A model generated the notes under the pieces. It ran no database searches and was not told the origin of the DNA. It was given only the letters and a program-made list of their open reading frames with translations. A DNA stretch of 64,000 nt. Source: Liolophura sinensis. Lineage: Eukaryota > Mollusca > Polyplacophora > Chitonida > Chitonidae. This document shows, piece after piece, positions 35,442 through 44,749 of the stretch. The number at the start of each line of letters is the position of its first letter. Position 1 is the first letter of the stretch. The stretch lies in assembly GCF_032854445.1 (NCBI RefSeq), contig NC_088302.1, positions 46,292,645 through 46,356,644 on the forward strand. Direction: 5' to 3'. The translations under genes were made by a program, and so were the position numbers.

Positions 35442-35643
35442 GGGGACGTCTGTGGTGAAGGGGTTAGCACGCCGGCACAGCGCAATGACCCAGGAGCCTC
35501 CCATCAGTGCTGATGTTCAGCTCAGGCGGATGGTTGTGGGTTTCCCCCGGGCTATGCCCGGTTTCCTCCTACTGTGATGCAGTCCTCCGTCGTATAAGTA
35601 AAATATACTTGAGTACGGCGTAGATGAACTATCAAATAAAATA
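35442..35643 (+). mobile_element. SINE, family A, full length with target-site duplication
   Basis: A tRNA-like head (GGTGAAGGGGTTAGCACGCC), then GGCGGATGGTTGTGGGTTTC, GGCTATGCCCGGTTTCCTCC, CCGTCGTATAAGTAAAATAT and a CAAATAAAATA tail. It is flanked by AGTTACGTTGGGA (35429-35441) and AGTTATGTAGGGA (35644-35656), a 13-bp duplication with two differences. Confidence 0.8.
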
Positions 35644-35656
35644 AGTTATGTAGGGA

Positions 35657-36549
35657 TTTCTCACTTTCTCCGATAGATGCTTATTTTGACAGCCCTTTTG
35701 GAGTTTAACCCCTAACATGGCGGACAACCAGCATGAATTGGTAAAGTCAGGTCAACTAGTCTGATAAACCTCAATATTTGGGTGCTCTGTTAGAAATGTC
35801 GGTGTCGTCAGTTTATATCGATGGAGTTTCTGGTATTTCTGTGATTGGTCGACATAGGTGTTTTCCATGTTGCATTCACGGGACTTTCATCAGTCTGTTC
35901 TTCTGTGAGTTCAGCACGCTCAAAATATGGTGTATGTTGCGAGGGGAGCGTTCTATTTGTACCATATAGCTGGGAAACTCCCTTTTTTAACTCCCCATAG
36001 TCCACTGACGGCTACATCTAGACCGTTGTTCGTCGGGGAAACATGTTTCTTGGTGATGTGGCGCTAAAAACACAGACTTTCGCATGTCAACAAGGTGACC
36101 TGATATACTCTTCGACACATTTTGGACACCGTTAAGATGTACTGTTTGTGTTTGGTGCTGCTGACTTGAAAAGTATTCCACTTTCAAGTGATTAGATAGA
36201 AGTACCCACTCAGCATTGTGACTAAAAGTCGAATGAGAGCATGGTTAAGATGACTTCACAAGTTTTGGTGGGAAGAACTGTTAAGCCCCTTTTTCTTTGC
36301 AGGTATAAATGTGTGTTTGGATTATAATCGACAGATTCGCTTCCCTGAGAAGAAAATCATAAACCTTAAGCTCGTCACCGCAACGAAGGTAGCGTTTATC
36401 TTGTTAAAGAATGTGCCTACAAGGCGTACCTGAGCCCCCATACGTCGAAATCCTAGACTTAAGGACATAGACAAAAGAGGCACAGTTTGCGGGTCGCCCA
36501 GTAAAAAGGATACAATGTGAAACGCTTGATGTCGCAAGCTTTTTTCTGG
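35657..36549. other. unassigned sequence before the tandem unit array
   Basis: No repeat body recognised. A Kozak-like AACATGGCGG at 35714-35723 opens a short frame (MADNQHELVKS) ending at CAG|GT (35750/35751), which could be a first exon. No partner exon is visible. Confidence 0.3.
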
Positions 36550-38492
36550 ATTCTGTCCCTGGATAACTGCCTCTTGTTAAATCCCTCAACAGTGAACGTA
36601 ATTTTGATTATCTTAACATCGTCACGGATTTTTCTGGTCCGCAAAAACCAAGCTTCTGGATCTACCGCATCAGATCAAACTTGTTGCCTCACGGGGTAGA
36701 GGAGACTTCAAGCAGAACAAATATATTTTCATTACGGATTTTAACCGACACCCAGTGCAATGTAATATCCGTGGTGAGCCACCTCGGGAGGCAAGTATCA
36801 ATTATTGTTAAGTTGCACAGGCATTCCAGTAGCAAATTTGGCGAGTAGGGCGTCGCCGTGACCCTCTTGGCGACGGATCAGGTATCTTTGATCAGGCAAT
36901 AACCCTAACATTACCTGATCAATGGGACTCTATAGCGCCGGACGTTAGAAGCCAAAGTCACGATACACGGCCTGTAGAATCGCTAATTAAATGAAGCATT
37001 CAGTATTATATCTCTTGTCGGTTTACAAATGAAATGAAATGCATCAGCTGAGATAAATCCTTTCCTCGATATTACGTTTTGGGACAGAGAATACACACTT
37101 TCACTGTGCATGACATTTCCGCATGCTCTATCACTCACGTGAATAACAAATACAGTAATCCATGTATGAGCACTCAGATGACACTACCCTTCATTCTTGT
37201 AGATTTTTACCCAAACTGGCGTCGGCATTTGTTTCACGCGGATGGTACAGCTGTATTCTTCCTCTCTGTTAAAAATTCCCGGTGAGGATAATGGATATCT
37301 GAAAGAGGAAACATACCATTTTTTTCTCTTATGCGATAGCGGTCAGCTGTAAGGGTGAAAAACCCACAAATTTGTCATAACCAACATAATATCCCGCTAG
37401 TCTAGAATCTAGTTAGTTAGAACAGAATCGTTATGTTGAATTAACAGAGTATGTGTGCTATGGTGAACGGAATAATCCTGTGCAATACCGGAATACATGC
37501 TAGCATCACTCAGCATCACCTATCATGTGCTCTCTTGGACCTTCCAATTTAGAGACGGCGGTTGGTAGTAAGTAAAAAACACCTAGTTGACCATGTTATG
37601 GTTACATTAAACGTTATAACTATATTGATTCGCATCACAGTCAGTGGATTGTGGTCATTTTCGGTACTTTTGTATCTTTGATGGATATTCATATCACGAT
37701 ACCAGTTAATGTTAGTAATTGCGTGGGTTCAGTCAGATTGTGGACGACGGCCTTTAATGTTTTTTTTGCACACCTTTTCTGGATATTGTGTATCAAAAGT
37801 ACATCTAAAACGAAACGCTGAATTTCATAGCTGACAATTTATAAATTTATTTATGCAGTATAATGTGGGTATTTCGTGTGAGTGTTTTTTTAAATATTTT
37901 TAAATTTTGATTTTGGTGAAAGGTTTTAGGGGGAGGAAAGTAGGTGATGTACCAAAAAAGCTGTGATATGCTAGATGTTAGCGCTCATATGCACTCTTCA
38001 CGTTCAATGGCCTTCCAGTCTACCCGCTATATAATCCCTTGGGCAATAATGGTGACTTCACAGACTCGTACATTTCTCAGTCACCCCGATGTCCATAGGG
38101 ACATTGCTGACATGTCTGATGGTTTTAAGGAAGCTGCAACTAGGCCTTATTTACCAATCTGCTACTCAAGGGATTTTCCGAAGACAAAGTGTCATATGTG
38201 TAAATTCAATAACCTCAGATAAGTGGTTATAGTATCCAGATCCAAAAATGTATTGACTGGGTGATTGAAGGTCAAGATCGGTCGAATTTTCCTGGTTCTG
38301 AGCTTCTGACAAATCTGTAATTTTTTGGCCAAGATTTCTCTTGGCGATACCATTTTACCAATACAGTAATATCAAACCGGTTGTTACCATTCCCAGAAAG
38401 TACTTCAGTTGATAATGGAAGAATAAATATCACGTGCAGCTGGGTTCACAACTGTCTATTAAAGAATGAGCAAGGCCACATACCTCTAGAGG
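36550..38492. repeat. tandem multi-kb unit, copy 1, part left of the Polinton
   Basis: Begins with the segment that marks each copy: CTTGTTAAAT, ATCGTCACGGATTTTTCTGG, CTTCTGGATCTACCGCATCA, then TTGCCTCACGGGG, AGCAAATTTGGCGAGTAGGG and CTTTGGGACAGAGA-like text. Next come AAAACACCTAGTTGACCAT (37580), CGAAACGCTGAATTTCATAG (37810), CACTCTTCACGTTCAATGGC (37991) and ACCAATACAGTAATATC (38357). These blocks recur in the same order further along. Confidence 0.75.
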
Positions 38493-38498
38493 GGTGTC
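38493..38498. repeat. Polinton target-site duplication, left
   Basis: GGTGTC immediately before the AGTAGT start of the left inverted repeat. The same six bases follow the right end at 48509-48514. A six-base duplication is the Polinton/Maverick hallmark. Confidence 0.85.
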
Positions 38499-38586
38499 AG
38501 TAGTATAGTATGTTGCAAACGTGTCCGATTGGGCGGCGTCGGGGCTACGGAGGCGTCGGAGGTTTGAAGAGGATTGGTGGTGTCGA
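38499..38586. repeat. Polinton left terminal inverted repeat
   Basis: Starts AGTAGTATAGTATGTTGCAA; contains GATTGGGCGGCGTCGGGGCT. It pairs with 48421-48508. GGTGTC, the target duplication sequence, also occurs at its inner edge (38579-38584). Confidence 0.92.
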
Positions 38587-39666
38587 GCGTGTTTGGATAG
38601 GGTTGGAAGGCCTATAAAAAGCATGTAATATATGCATATAAGGGAGAATAAAGTATAAAGCATATAGGAAGAGCATAAATATTGAAAAAAAATAATGAAA
38701 AGTATATAAGGGAAAATTTTACGGAGATGTAGTATTAGTATTTTATAGTATAGTGGGTGTAGTATTAGTATTTGTATTGTATAGTGATGAGGGAGAAGGG
38801 AGCAAAACGTCGGCTTGTAAAGTTTGAGTGTTGAGTTGTGTAGGGCCAAAACGGACCAATGAGGAGCTTGGGTTGGATGTGTGTGTTTTCTAGCTCGGTA
38901 ATTTCGTTCAAGCCCGCGCTGGCGTCGTCCGATGAGCGAGGGAGATGAGGTAGTCGTGCTCAAGAAGGGAACAAAATAACATTGTATAGCATTGTATAGT
39001 ATAACATTGTATAGTATAACATTGCACAGTATAACCTTGGGATTGGGAAGGGGTGAGGGAGGGGTTGGCGTTGGTAGAGTTGGATGTGGTGTCGTTGAGT
39101 GCACGCTGACCCCGAGTGCGCTGTACAGCATTGTATAGTATAACATTGCATGTAGTGATGAGCAAGAAGGGAGGAAAACATCAGCTTGTGAACTGCGTGC
39201 TGAGCTGTGTGGCGTTAAAATGGACCAATGAGGTGATTGGGTTGTGTGTGTTTTCCCTCTCGGTAATTTCGTTGAGGTCCGCGCTGGCGTCCTCCAATGT
39301 GCAAGGAGCCTGACGGACCAATGAAGGGAGCAAACCGTCGGCTCGTAAAGTTGAGTTGAGCAGCTCGATCAGCTCCATTTGCGCCAATGGGTGAACTGAC
39401 CCATGGGTAAAATGGGTGAGATGGGGGTGTTAGGGGTGAAGGTGGAGGTGAAGGATAACTCCTGTCAAACCCCATCAAGTCTCACGACGGAGAAGGAACG
39501 GATGCAAACGTGTCGTATCGAGAAGGAGGAGGAGGGGGTGAGGGTGTGTCGTTGAGTCCGCGCTCTAGCATGCCCGTGACGCCAGCGTGACGACGCCCGC
39601 GGCAGACAAGTTTTATCAGATAGAGAAGATCTTAAAAAGGGAACGTCGCCGAGGAAAACTGTACTA
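38587..39666. repeat. Polinton left subterminal region with direct repeats
   Basis: No gene recognised. Three diverged direct copies of a G-rich block: about 38780-38955, 39150-39315 and 39320-39375. Shared text includes GGGAGCAAAACGTCGGCTTG, CGGTAATTTCGTT(C/G)A and CGCGCTGGCGTC. Between them, CATTGTATAGTATAACATTG is repeated at about 38975-39030 and again at 39128-39150. Open frames on the - strand here are low-complexity by-products of these repeats. Confidence 0.6.
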
Positions 39667-39987
39667 TTGAGTGAAATGGGTCGGCTATCCATCCACCCAG
39701 CTTTAATTCTTGGGTGCCGGCCACCGACGTCAAACGTATTTAACCCCGAGGATGACGAGGGTAACTGTAACTGTAGTGGGTGGATTGGCCGCGGAACTCA
39801 GCGTGCAGCTCCTCCAAGACCAGTCGATCCTCCAATATTTACAAGGGCAACTGAACTAGACGCTCTTCCACCACTACACTCACCACCGTCGTCGCCGAAT
39901 GACATCGCGCGTCGGTTTGACAGCACCGTCCCGGGCGAGGACCTGACCTCCACACCGCTACCCACCACGGCGTTTACCGCCGAGTAG
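39667..39987 (+). CDS. uncharacterised 106-codon open frame in the Polinton
   Basis: Unrecognised. Pro/Ser/Thr-rich with an acidic patch (NPEDDEGNCNCSGW). It lies just upstream of the ATPase, in GC-rich Polinton sequence. It may be a chance frame or a remnant of an unplaced Polinton gene; no homologue comes to mind. Confidence 0.25.
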   Translation: MSEMGRLSIHPALILGCRPPTSNVFNPEDDEGNCNCSGWIGRGTQRAAPPRPVDPPIFTRATELDALPPLHSPPSSPNDIARRFDSTVPGEDLTSTPLPTTAFTAE

Positions 39988-40314
39988 GACGTGTCCAAAA
40001 CCAAGCCATCACTCCCCGGTTGAAGTTTACGGGATTTCCCAGTTCACCCCAACTCCGCTAGCGTCACCGACCATCGCTCCCTAACAACGGTACCGATCAC
40101 TCTTTCCACAGCCGTCTATTCTTCACCCAACACGGCGCTGTGCGGCAGCATTCTGGCAGCAGCCTAGCAGCAGCAGCAGGAACGGGAGTAACAGTTCGTC
40201 TACCTCGCCCTCCCCGCCCGCGGTGACGGCGGCGGTGACCGCAGCGGCCTCCCGCACTGTACATCATTCTCACCCGTGCGACCAACCGAACTGACTCACC
40301 CAGTTTCCCTATCC

Positions 40315-40876
40315 ATGGATACCCGATGGGAGCATCCGTTTACCTGCATCGTCAACCGACCGACCAGATCGTGTTTGTGAAACGCTTGGTGGGGCACGCT
40401 CAAGCTCTCATTTACCCACCCCCGCAACGCGTGATCTGGTGTTGCGGGGAGTGGCAGCCGTTGTACACCACGTTACCCAACATTCGGTTTGAAGAAGGTG
40501 TGACCAGCCCGTCAACCTTCGACTCGGGGGAGCGGACGTTAGTCGTCGTGGACGATTTGATAGCCGAAGCGGAAGAACGCGTCACAAGACTCTTTACCAA
40601 AGGTAGCCACCACAGCAATATCAGCTGCGGTGTACATCGTGGAAAACTTGTTCACCAAAACCAAATATCATCGCACAATCAGTCTGAACGAACACTACTT
40701 GGTGTTGTTCAAAAACCCACGAGACGCCTCTCAAATTACCACGATCGCTAAACAAGATGGCTCCGGGGCGGACGCAGTACGTGAGCGAGGCGTTTGAGGA
40801 TGCCACTGCCGAACCTCACGGGTATTTGCTGGTGGATTTCAAGCAAGCTACACCCGACCACCGGCGATGTCGCACC
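40315..40876 (+). pseudogene. Polinton FtsK/HerA-type genome packaging ATPase, broken
   Basis: In Polintons this ATPase is thought to pump DNA into the capsid. Recognisable pieces in order: HPFTCIV before the P-loop; VFVKRLVGHAQALIYPPPQR; GEWQPLYTTLPN; Walker B RTLVVVDDLI; RLFTKGSHHSNIS; then in another frame KYHRTISLNEHYLVLFKNPR; then in a third frame YVSEAFEDATAEPHGYLLVD. The P-loop itself is destroyed: the expected GPTxCGKT is reduced to an RPT remnant followed by a frameshift near 40360. Further frameshifts lie near 40617 and 40755. The start at 40315 is the nearest ATG; the family usually has a longer N-terminal part. Confidence 0.8.
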
Positions 40877-40975
40877 TGGGGTGGTCTGATTGGAGCGCTG
40901 TTCGGCCCCCTCCTCACCGCCGCACCAGCCCTCATCGGTGGCGTCATTAAGATTAAGAGCATAGCTGGGAGATAA
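40877..40975 (+). pseudogene. hydrophobic small Polinton protein remnant fused to the ATPase tail
   Basis: In the same frame as the ATPase C terminus but unlike it: GGLIGALFGPLLTAAPALIG followed by a short basic end and TAA. Intact Polintons often carry a small basic protein with a hydrophobic C terminus in this area. I infer that a deletion joined it to the ATPase. Function not known; adenovirus core peptides are a possible analogy only. Confidence 0.35.
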
Positions 40976-40992
40976 TGCAGCACGCCTAGAGA

Positions 40993-41611
40993 ATGGCCTT
41001 GGTCGAGCCGCGGCTCTTAGATGCGGTCAGGCGGCCACCACCCCGGTACCCCTTCTCCCCTTACACCGTACCCAATACTGTTAAAGCCCTCAACGCGTTC
41101 GACGAAGAGATGCGATCGATTCTCCACGACACGAATCTCTCGTGTGAGAGAGTCGTACAGCGGTATCACCACACCCTTCCAGGGTACCGTGCGTTTCAAG
41201 ATCGCGAAGCAGCCAAGTCCGACGACGAACCAGCCTACCGCCAAGCCTGTCGGTAGTTTGAGCGAGGGGGAGATTTTAGACAGCATCCCCGTCGCTTTAG
41301 AGCAAAAGATTGCTCTACTCTGAGGCGACACCGAACGATCACACCACGATCGCTGGCGCGATTAGGGACGGGAAAAGATGGTACACCAGCCGATACGAAA
41401 AAACCCCTACCACATCACGGTCTCTGCCCGCCCGGTCTCGCCCTCCTCCTCTTTCCCCTCTTCCCGTCAAAACCACTACCACCAAAACCACTACCACCAC
41501 CACACCACGCCGACCCAAGGGGCGACAACAGCGGCGACCCGGACTGCGTCCGTCTCCAGCCATCGTACCCCCGCTAAAGTGGAGTCCGTATTAAATACCG
41601 GCGCCAGATAA
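40993..41611 (+). pseudogene. uncharacterised Polinton protein with ALVEPRLL N terminus, broken
   Basis: Belongs to a family I know only as an uncharacterised Polinton/Maverick product common in corals, molluscs and hydra. Visible are ALVEPRLLDAVRRPPP, LDEEMRSIL-like FDEEMRSILHDTNLS, a VPKxL-like IPVALEQKIALL and a Thr/Lys/Arg-rich tail. At least two frameshifts (near 41200 and 41310) and a stop separate these. The 41470-41560 tail is low-complexity (ACCACC repeats). Confidence 0.5.
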
Positions 41612-41651
41612 AAAGACGGTCAGTCCGCCAGTAGGAGATCACCTCACCAAC

Positions 41652-42353
41652 ATGTTTTAGGTCAAGCTCCCAGTAACAGCTCGCTCGACTACTTCCCCAG
41701 CATTCACAGCCCATGCATTTGACTGGTGACTGGGAATGTGGGTTGGTAAAAATACAGTACCCCTGTACCTGGTTCAACCTGGGGCAAGACGAAGTGTGAT
41801 ATGACTCCAAAGAGTGTCCGCACCGCGCTAAGCATAAACATTGCCAGCATTCACCCAAAGACCTCGCCAAGGGCCTGACCCACACACTCATCCCTTTCTC
41901 AAGGTTGATTTGACGTTCGGTTTCAATGATGTACAGCGGAAATACAGCCTGCGGTTTAAGAAACAACTGGGGCTCGGTTTCAGCCCGCGTCTGAAACAGC
42001 TCATGAATTTACCGCATGATTGGCTCATGCGGCCCGCAGATCTGCCGCATATCGTTGCCGAGGAATTAAATGCCATCATACCCACGCTGTACGTGTACAC
42101 TGATATTGTTGAACCGCGTGTGGCAGGAGACACGCTGTCGCCGCTGCTGCGGCTGGTCACCAAGAAAGGGAAGTATGGACAACACATCTTCAAGATCTTC
42201 CAACACGTGGAATACATCCCAGTGCGGCGCAAGCATTTCTCGTCGGTGGAAATTGATACCAGGGTCGACACGGGACACCTCGTCGCATTTTTACGCTGTA
42301 AAGTGGTGCGGACACTTCACTTTCGACAGTGGCGCACATTACTTTTGCAATGA
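41652..42353 (+). pseudogene. Polinton minor capsid (penton-like) protein, broken
   Basis: Matches the common Polinton protein that starts MFYxTLPSNSS and is taken as the minor capsid/penton jelly-roll protein. ATG at 41652 is followed at once by TAG (41658-41660). In a shifted frame, LTGDWECGLVKIQYP is visible. The second half (about 41880-42350) is one uninterrupted frame with LYVYTDIVEPRVAGDTLSPL, YIPVRRKHFSSVEIDTR and the usual LHFR ending. Breaks: early stop, at least two frameshifts before 41880, several stops in 41700-41840. The assignment as minor capsid rather than another virion protein is less certain than the family. Confidence 0.65.
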
Positions 42354-42359
42354 ACGTCG

Positions 42360-42800
42360 TAGGCGACCCCGCCAAGTGCCGATCCTACATTGACTATTAC
42401 CCGACAAGCAAGCCAGCGGAGGTGGGTTACCTGTGTTTCGGGGTGCCGTTGTAAATGGCACAGCCCTTGATAAATCCGGCTGTGAAAGCGTTGACTAAAA
42501 CTGCGTTACGTGCCGGACTGAGAGTCATGGACGACGTGCGGGACGAGGGAGTGTCGGTGAGACACTCGGTGAGAGGCCTTGAAACGACGCGCTCCGCCCA
42601 GCGCAGGATGCTGGGCTAGCTGAACGGGGTGGGAGAGACGTCTATAAAACGGAAGGTCCGAAGCACTGCCCCCTCTCGTTACCTGCACGCAGGACCAAGA
42701 AGACGCGCTGCTCCCACTCGTCCTCGCCTGCCCGTTGGGTCCAGAAGACGTACGCTCCCCCGCTAACCCCTACGCACCAAACCCCGCTCTGCACCGAATA
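42360..42800 (+). pseudogene. Polinton basic core-like protein, broken
   Basis: Follows the minor capsid gene. Pieces are QASGGGLPVFRGA (42409 on) and, in another frame, VKALTKTALRAGLRVMDDVR (42482 on), ending at TAG 42617-42619, then a long Arg-rich stretch. The LPVFRGA...ALRxG...D layout resembles small virion proteins compared with adenovirus pX/pVI. Function is inferred by position and basic character only. Confidence 0.45.
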
Positions 42801-42815
42801 TTTTTAGCTAAAGCC

Positions 42816-44105
42816 ATGGCTCTCCCCCAGGCCGTGTTGTCCGTTGGTGAGCTGTGACTTTCATTTGTGGACCTTACACCCTGCCGACACCAGCGTTCGA
42901 CAACGTCGCTGGGATGCCTACAGTCCCATCGACAGCCTGAGCGACGTGGGGCCCGTGGAATTTCTCATCACGAATGCGGACGGTGACACTTATTTGGACT
43001 TAGCGAACACCATGTTGTACGTGAAGGCGAAATTTCTCGACGGGTAGAGAGAGGTTTTGGAGGCCGGCAAGAGTGTAGCTCCGACTAACCAGTGGCTGCA
43101 TTCGTAGTGGCAACAGGTCGACGTCTCCCTGAACGATTAACTCGTCACCGCTTCCACCAACATGTACCCCTATTGTTCCTACTTGGAGACGTTGTTGTCT
43201 TATGGCGAAGATTCCAAGAACACCCAGCTGTCTTCCGCCTTGTGGTATATGGACACCCCAGAGATGTTTGCAAGACGGATGAGACCAACGTGGGTTTGAC
43301 AAACGGCTGCAGCTCGGTCCGTTGACATGCTGGGACGCCTGCACTGCTACATGTTCCTGCAACGGTGTCACCAGCTAAACAACGTGAGGGTCCTCATCTG
43401 ACTCGCCCCGTCCAAGGACGCGTTCACCTTAATGTCCGGTGAGGAGGGTTCCGACTGCAAGACCCGCTTGGTGGAGGTGTTTATCCTTGTGCGCAAAGTC
43501 AAAGTCACCAGCGGTGTTCAGCTGGGGCAATTGAAAGCGTTAGCCAAAGCCCCTGCCTTTCCGCTGCCTGCTGACCAAGTATTTCTCGGTGCCCAAAGGC
43601 CACACCCTCATCAACGAACAAAACCTATTTCTAGGCAGCTTACCGAAACGTTTACCTTACCTTACACGAGCAACAGGGCTTTTGACGGCAGTTACGCTAA
43701 AAGCCCGTTCCATTTTCAGCACTGCTACACGAATTCCGTCGCCTTGCATATCCGCGGACGTGTAATTCCTGCCAAGCCTCTGACACCGGATTTTGAGACC
43801 TGGAATTTCGTCAGAACGTACATGAACCTCTTTTACCAACACGGGGAAAGTGTTTCACGACGAGGGGAACTCCATCATTTGCACCACGTTTTCCGAAGGC
43901 AACACGCTGTTTTGTTTCGACTTGACCCCCGACCTCCACGACGATCACCAACTGAACCAGAAAGGTCCAGAAAGGTGATTTGCGCCTGGAGATGCGGTTT
44001 GCCAGGCCACTGCCGGAAATCATTAACGTGGTGTGCTACACCGAACTCAACAATATCATAGAAATAGACAAAAGTCGAAACGTGCTCTGTGACTTCGCCT
44101 TTTAA
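42816..44105 (+). pseudogene. Polinton major capsid protein, broken
   Basis: About 430 codons of the double jelly-roll capsid family. Markers: PIDSLSDVGPVEFLITNADG, YLDLANTMLYVKAKF, a CSYLETLLSYG block, SALWYMDTP, APSKDAFTLMSG, VEVFILVRKVKV, FDGSYAKSPFHFQHCY and the end IEIDKSRNVLCDF before TAA (44103-44105). Breaks: TGA shortly after the ATG, TAG at 43045-43047, TAG near 43107, TAA near 43137, TGA near 43297 and 43399, plus frameshifts near 43570-43620 and 43850-44030. Start at 42816 (MALPQ) chosen as the nearest ATG to the conserved N terminus. Confidence 0.75.
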
Positions 44106-44119
44106 AAAGATAAAACCAT

Positions 44120-44550
44120 ATGAACACGGTGCAATTGCGACGTGTACGGAAGTGTTTATCCGCGCCGTGCTGGGGGATGTGAAGAGACCACCTCCCTCAC
44201 CAAATGACCAACACACCTTGGGCCTGCGTCATCAACATAGGCTCGTGCCTCCGCCCGGGACAACAATTGCTAGCCGTCTCAGACCCAGACCCTCCCCGTC
44301 TCCGGAAGAATACTTTGACTCGTACGGACTCCCACCCCTCCACACCAATATTACCGCTTAGCTCAACCGGAGGACACACCACTGGACGTGGAATGATGGG
44401 CGGCTGCAAAGCCTGGACACGGCCGTGTGCGGACAATATTGGGTGTATTACTTAACCCAGCAGGCTCGAGGTCGTCCCATGGACGCTATAGTACATACGT
44501 TCGACACGTCGTGCACGACATACGATAACGACTTTATCGTGTTCTATTAG
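44120..44550 (+). pseudogene. Polinton adenain-like cysteine protease, broken
   Basis: This family (related to adenovirus protease and Ulp1) matures virion proteins. Visible: MNTVQLRR start at 44120; INIGSCLRPGQQLLAV; EEYFDSYGLPPLH with the catalytic-triad Asp; LQSLDTAVCGQYWVYYL with the nucleophile Cys; YDNDFIVFY and TAG at 44548-44550. The catalytic His is gone: the usual PGxHWxAV reads PGQQLLAV. Frame changes lie near 44150, 44290 and 44360. About 143 codons, shorter than the usual 190-210. Confidence 0.7.
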
Positions 44551-44749
44551 GTCGACCGCCAGTTTGGGGTCCAGCCCCCATCTTTTATCACTCCACCAAC
44601 CAGTGGGCTGTAAAATAACGGTATTTCCATGTCTTTTCCGGTTGGACATGTTATGAAATAAAAAATGAATGAAGAGAAAATGACACTTGCATGCAGTGGT
44701 GTTTTGACTTTTTATTTTAGCCTTCAACGGCAACACATTGTAAGGGCAT
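44551..44749. terminator. convergent 3' region between the + and - strand Polinton genes
   Basis: The + strand genes end at 44550 and the polymerase ends near 44750 on the other strand. AATAAA lies at 44657-44662 on + and AAATAAAA-type sequence at 44710-44720 on -. Both would suit polyadenylation of converging transcripts. Confidence 0.4.

Noticed and set aside
38430-39146. 238-codon - strand frame at the Polinton left end
   Set aside because: Starts in TATAGTATAAC simple repeat, crosses the terminal repeat and target duplication and ends in host DNA; it cannot be one gene.
40097-40285. Arg/Gly-rich 62-codon - strand frame
   Set aside because: Antisense of a GC-rich, CAG/GCG low-complexity stretch ahead of the ATPase; no homology recognised.
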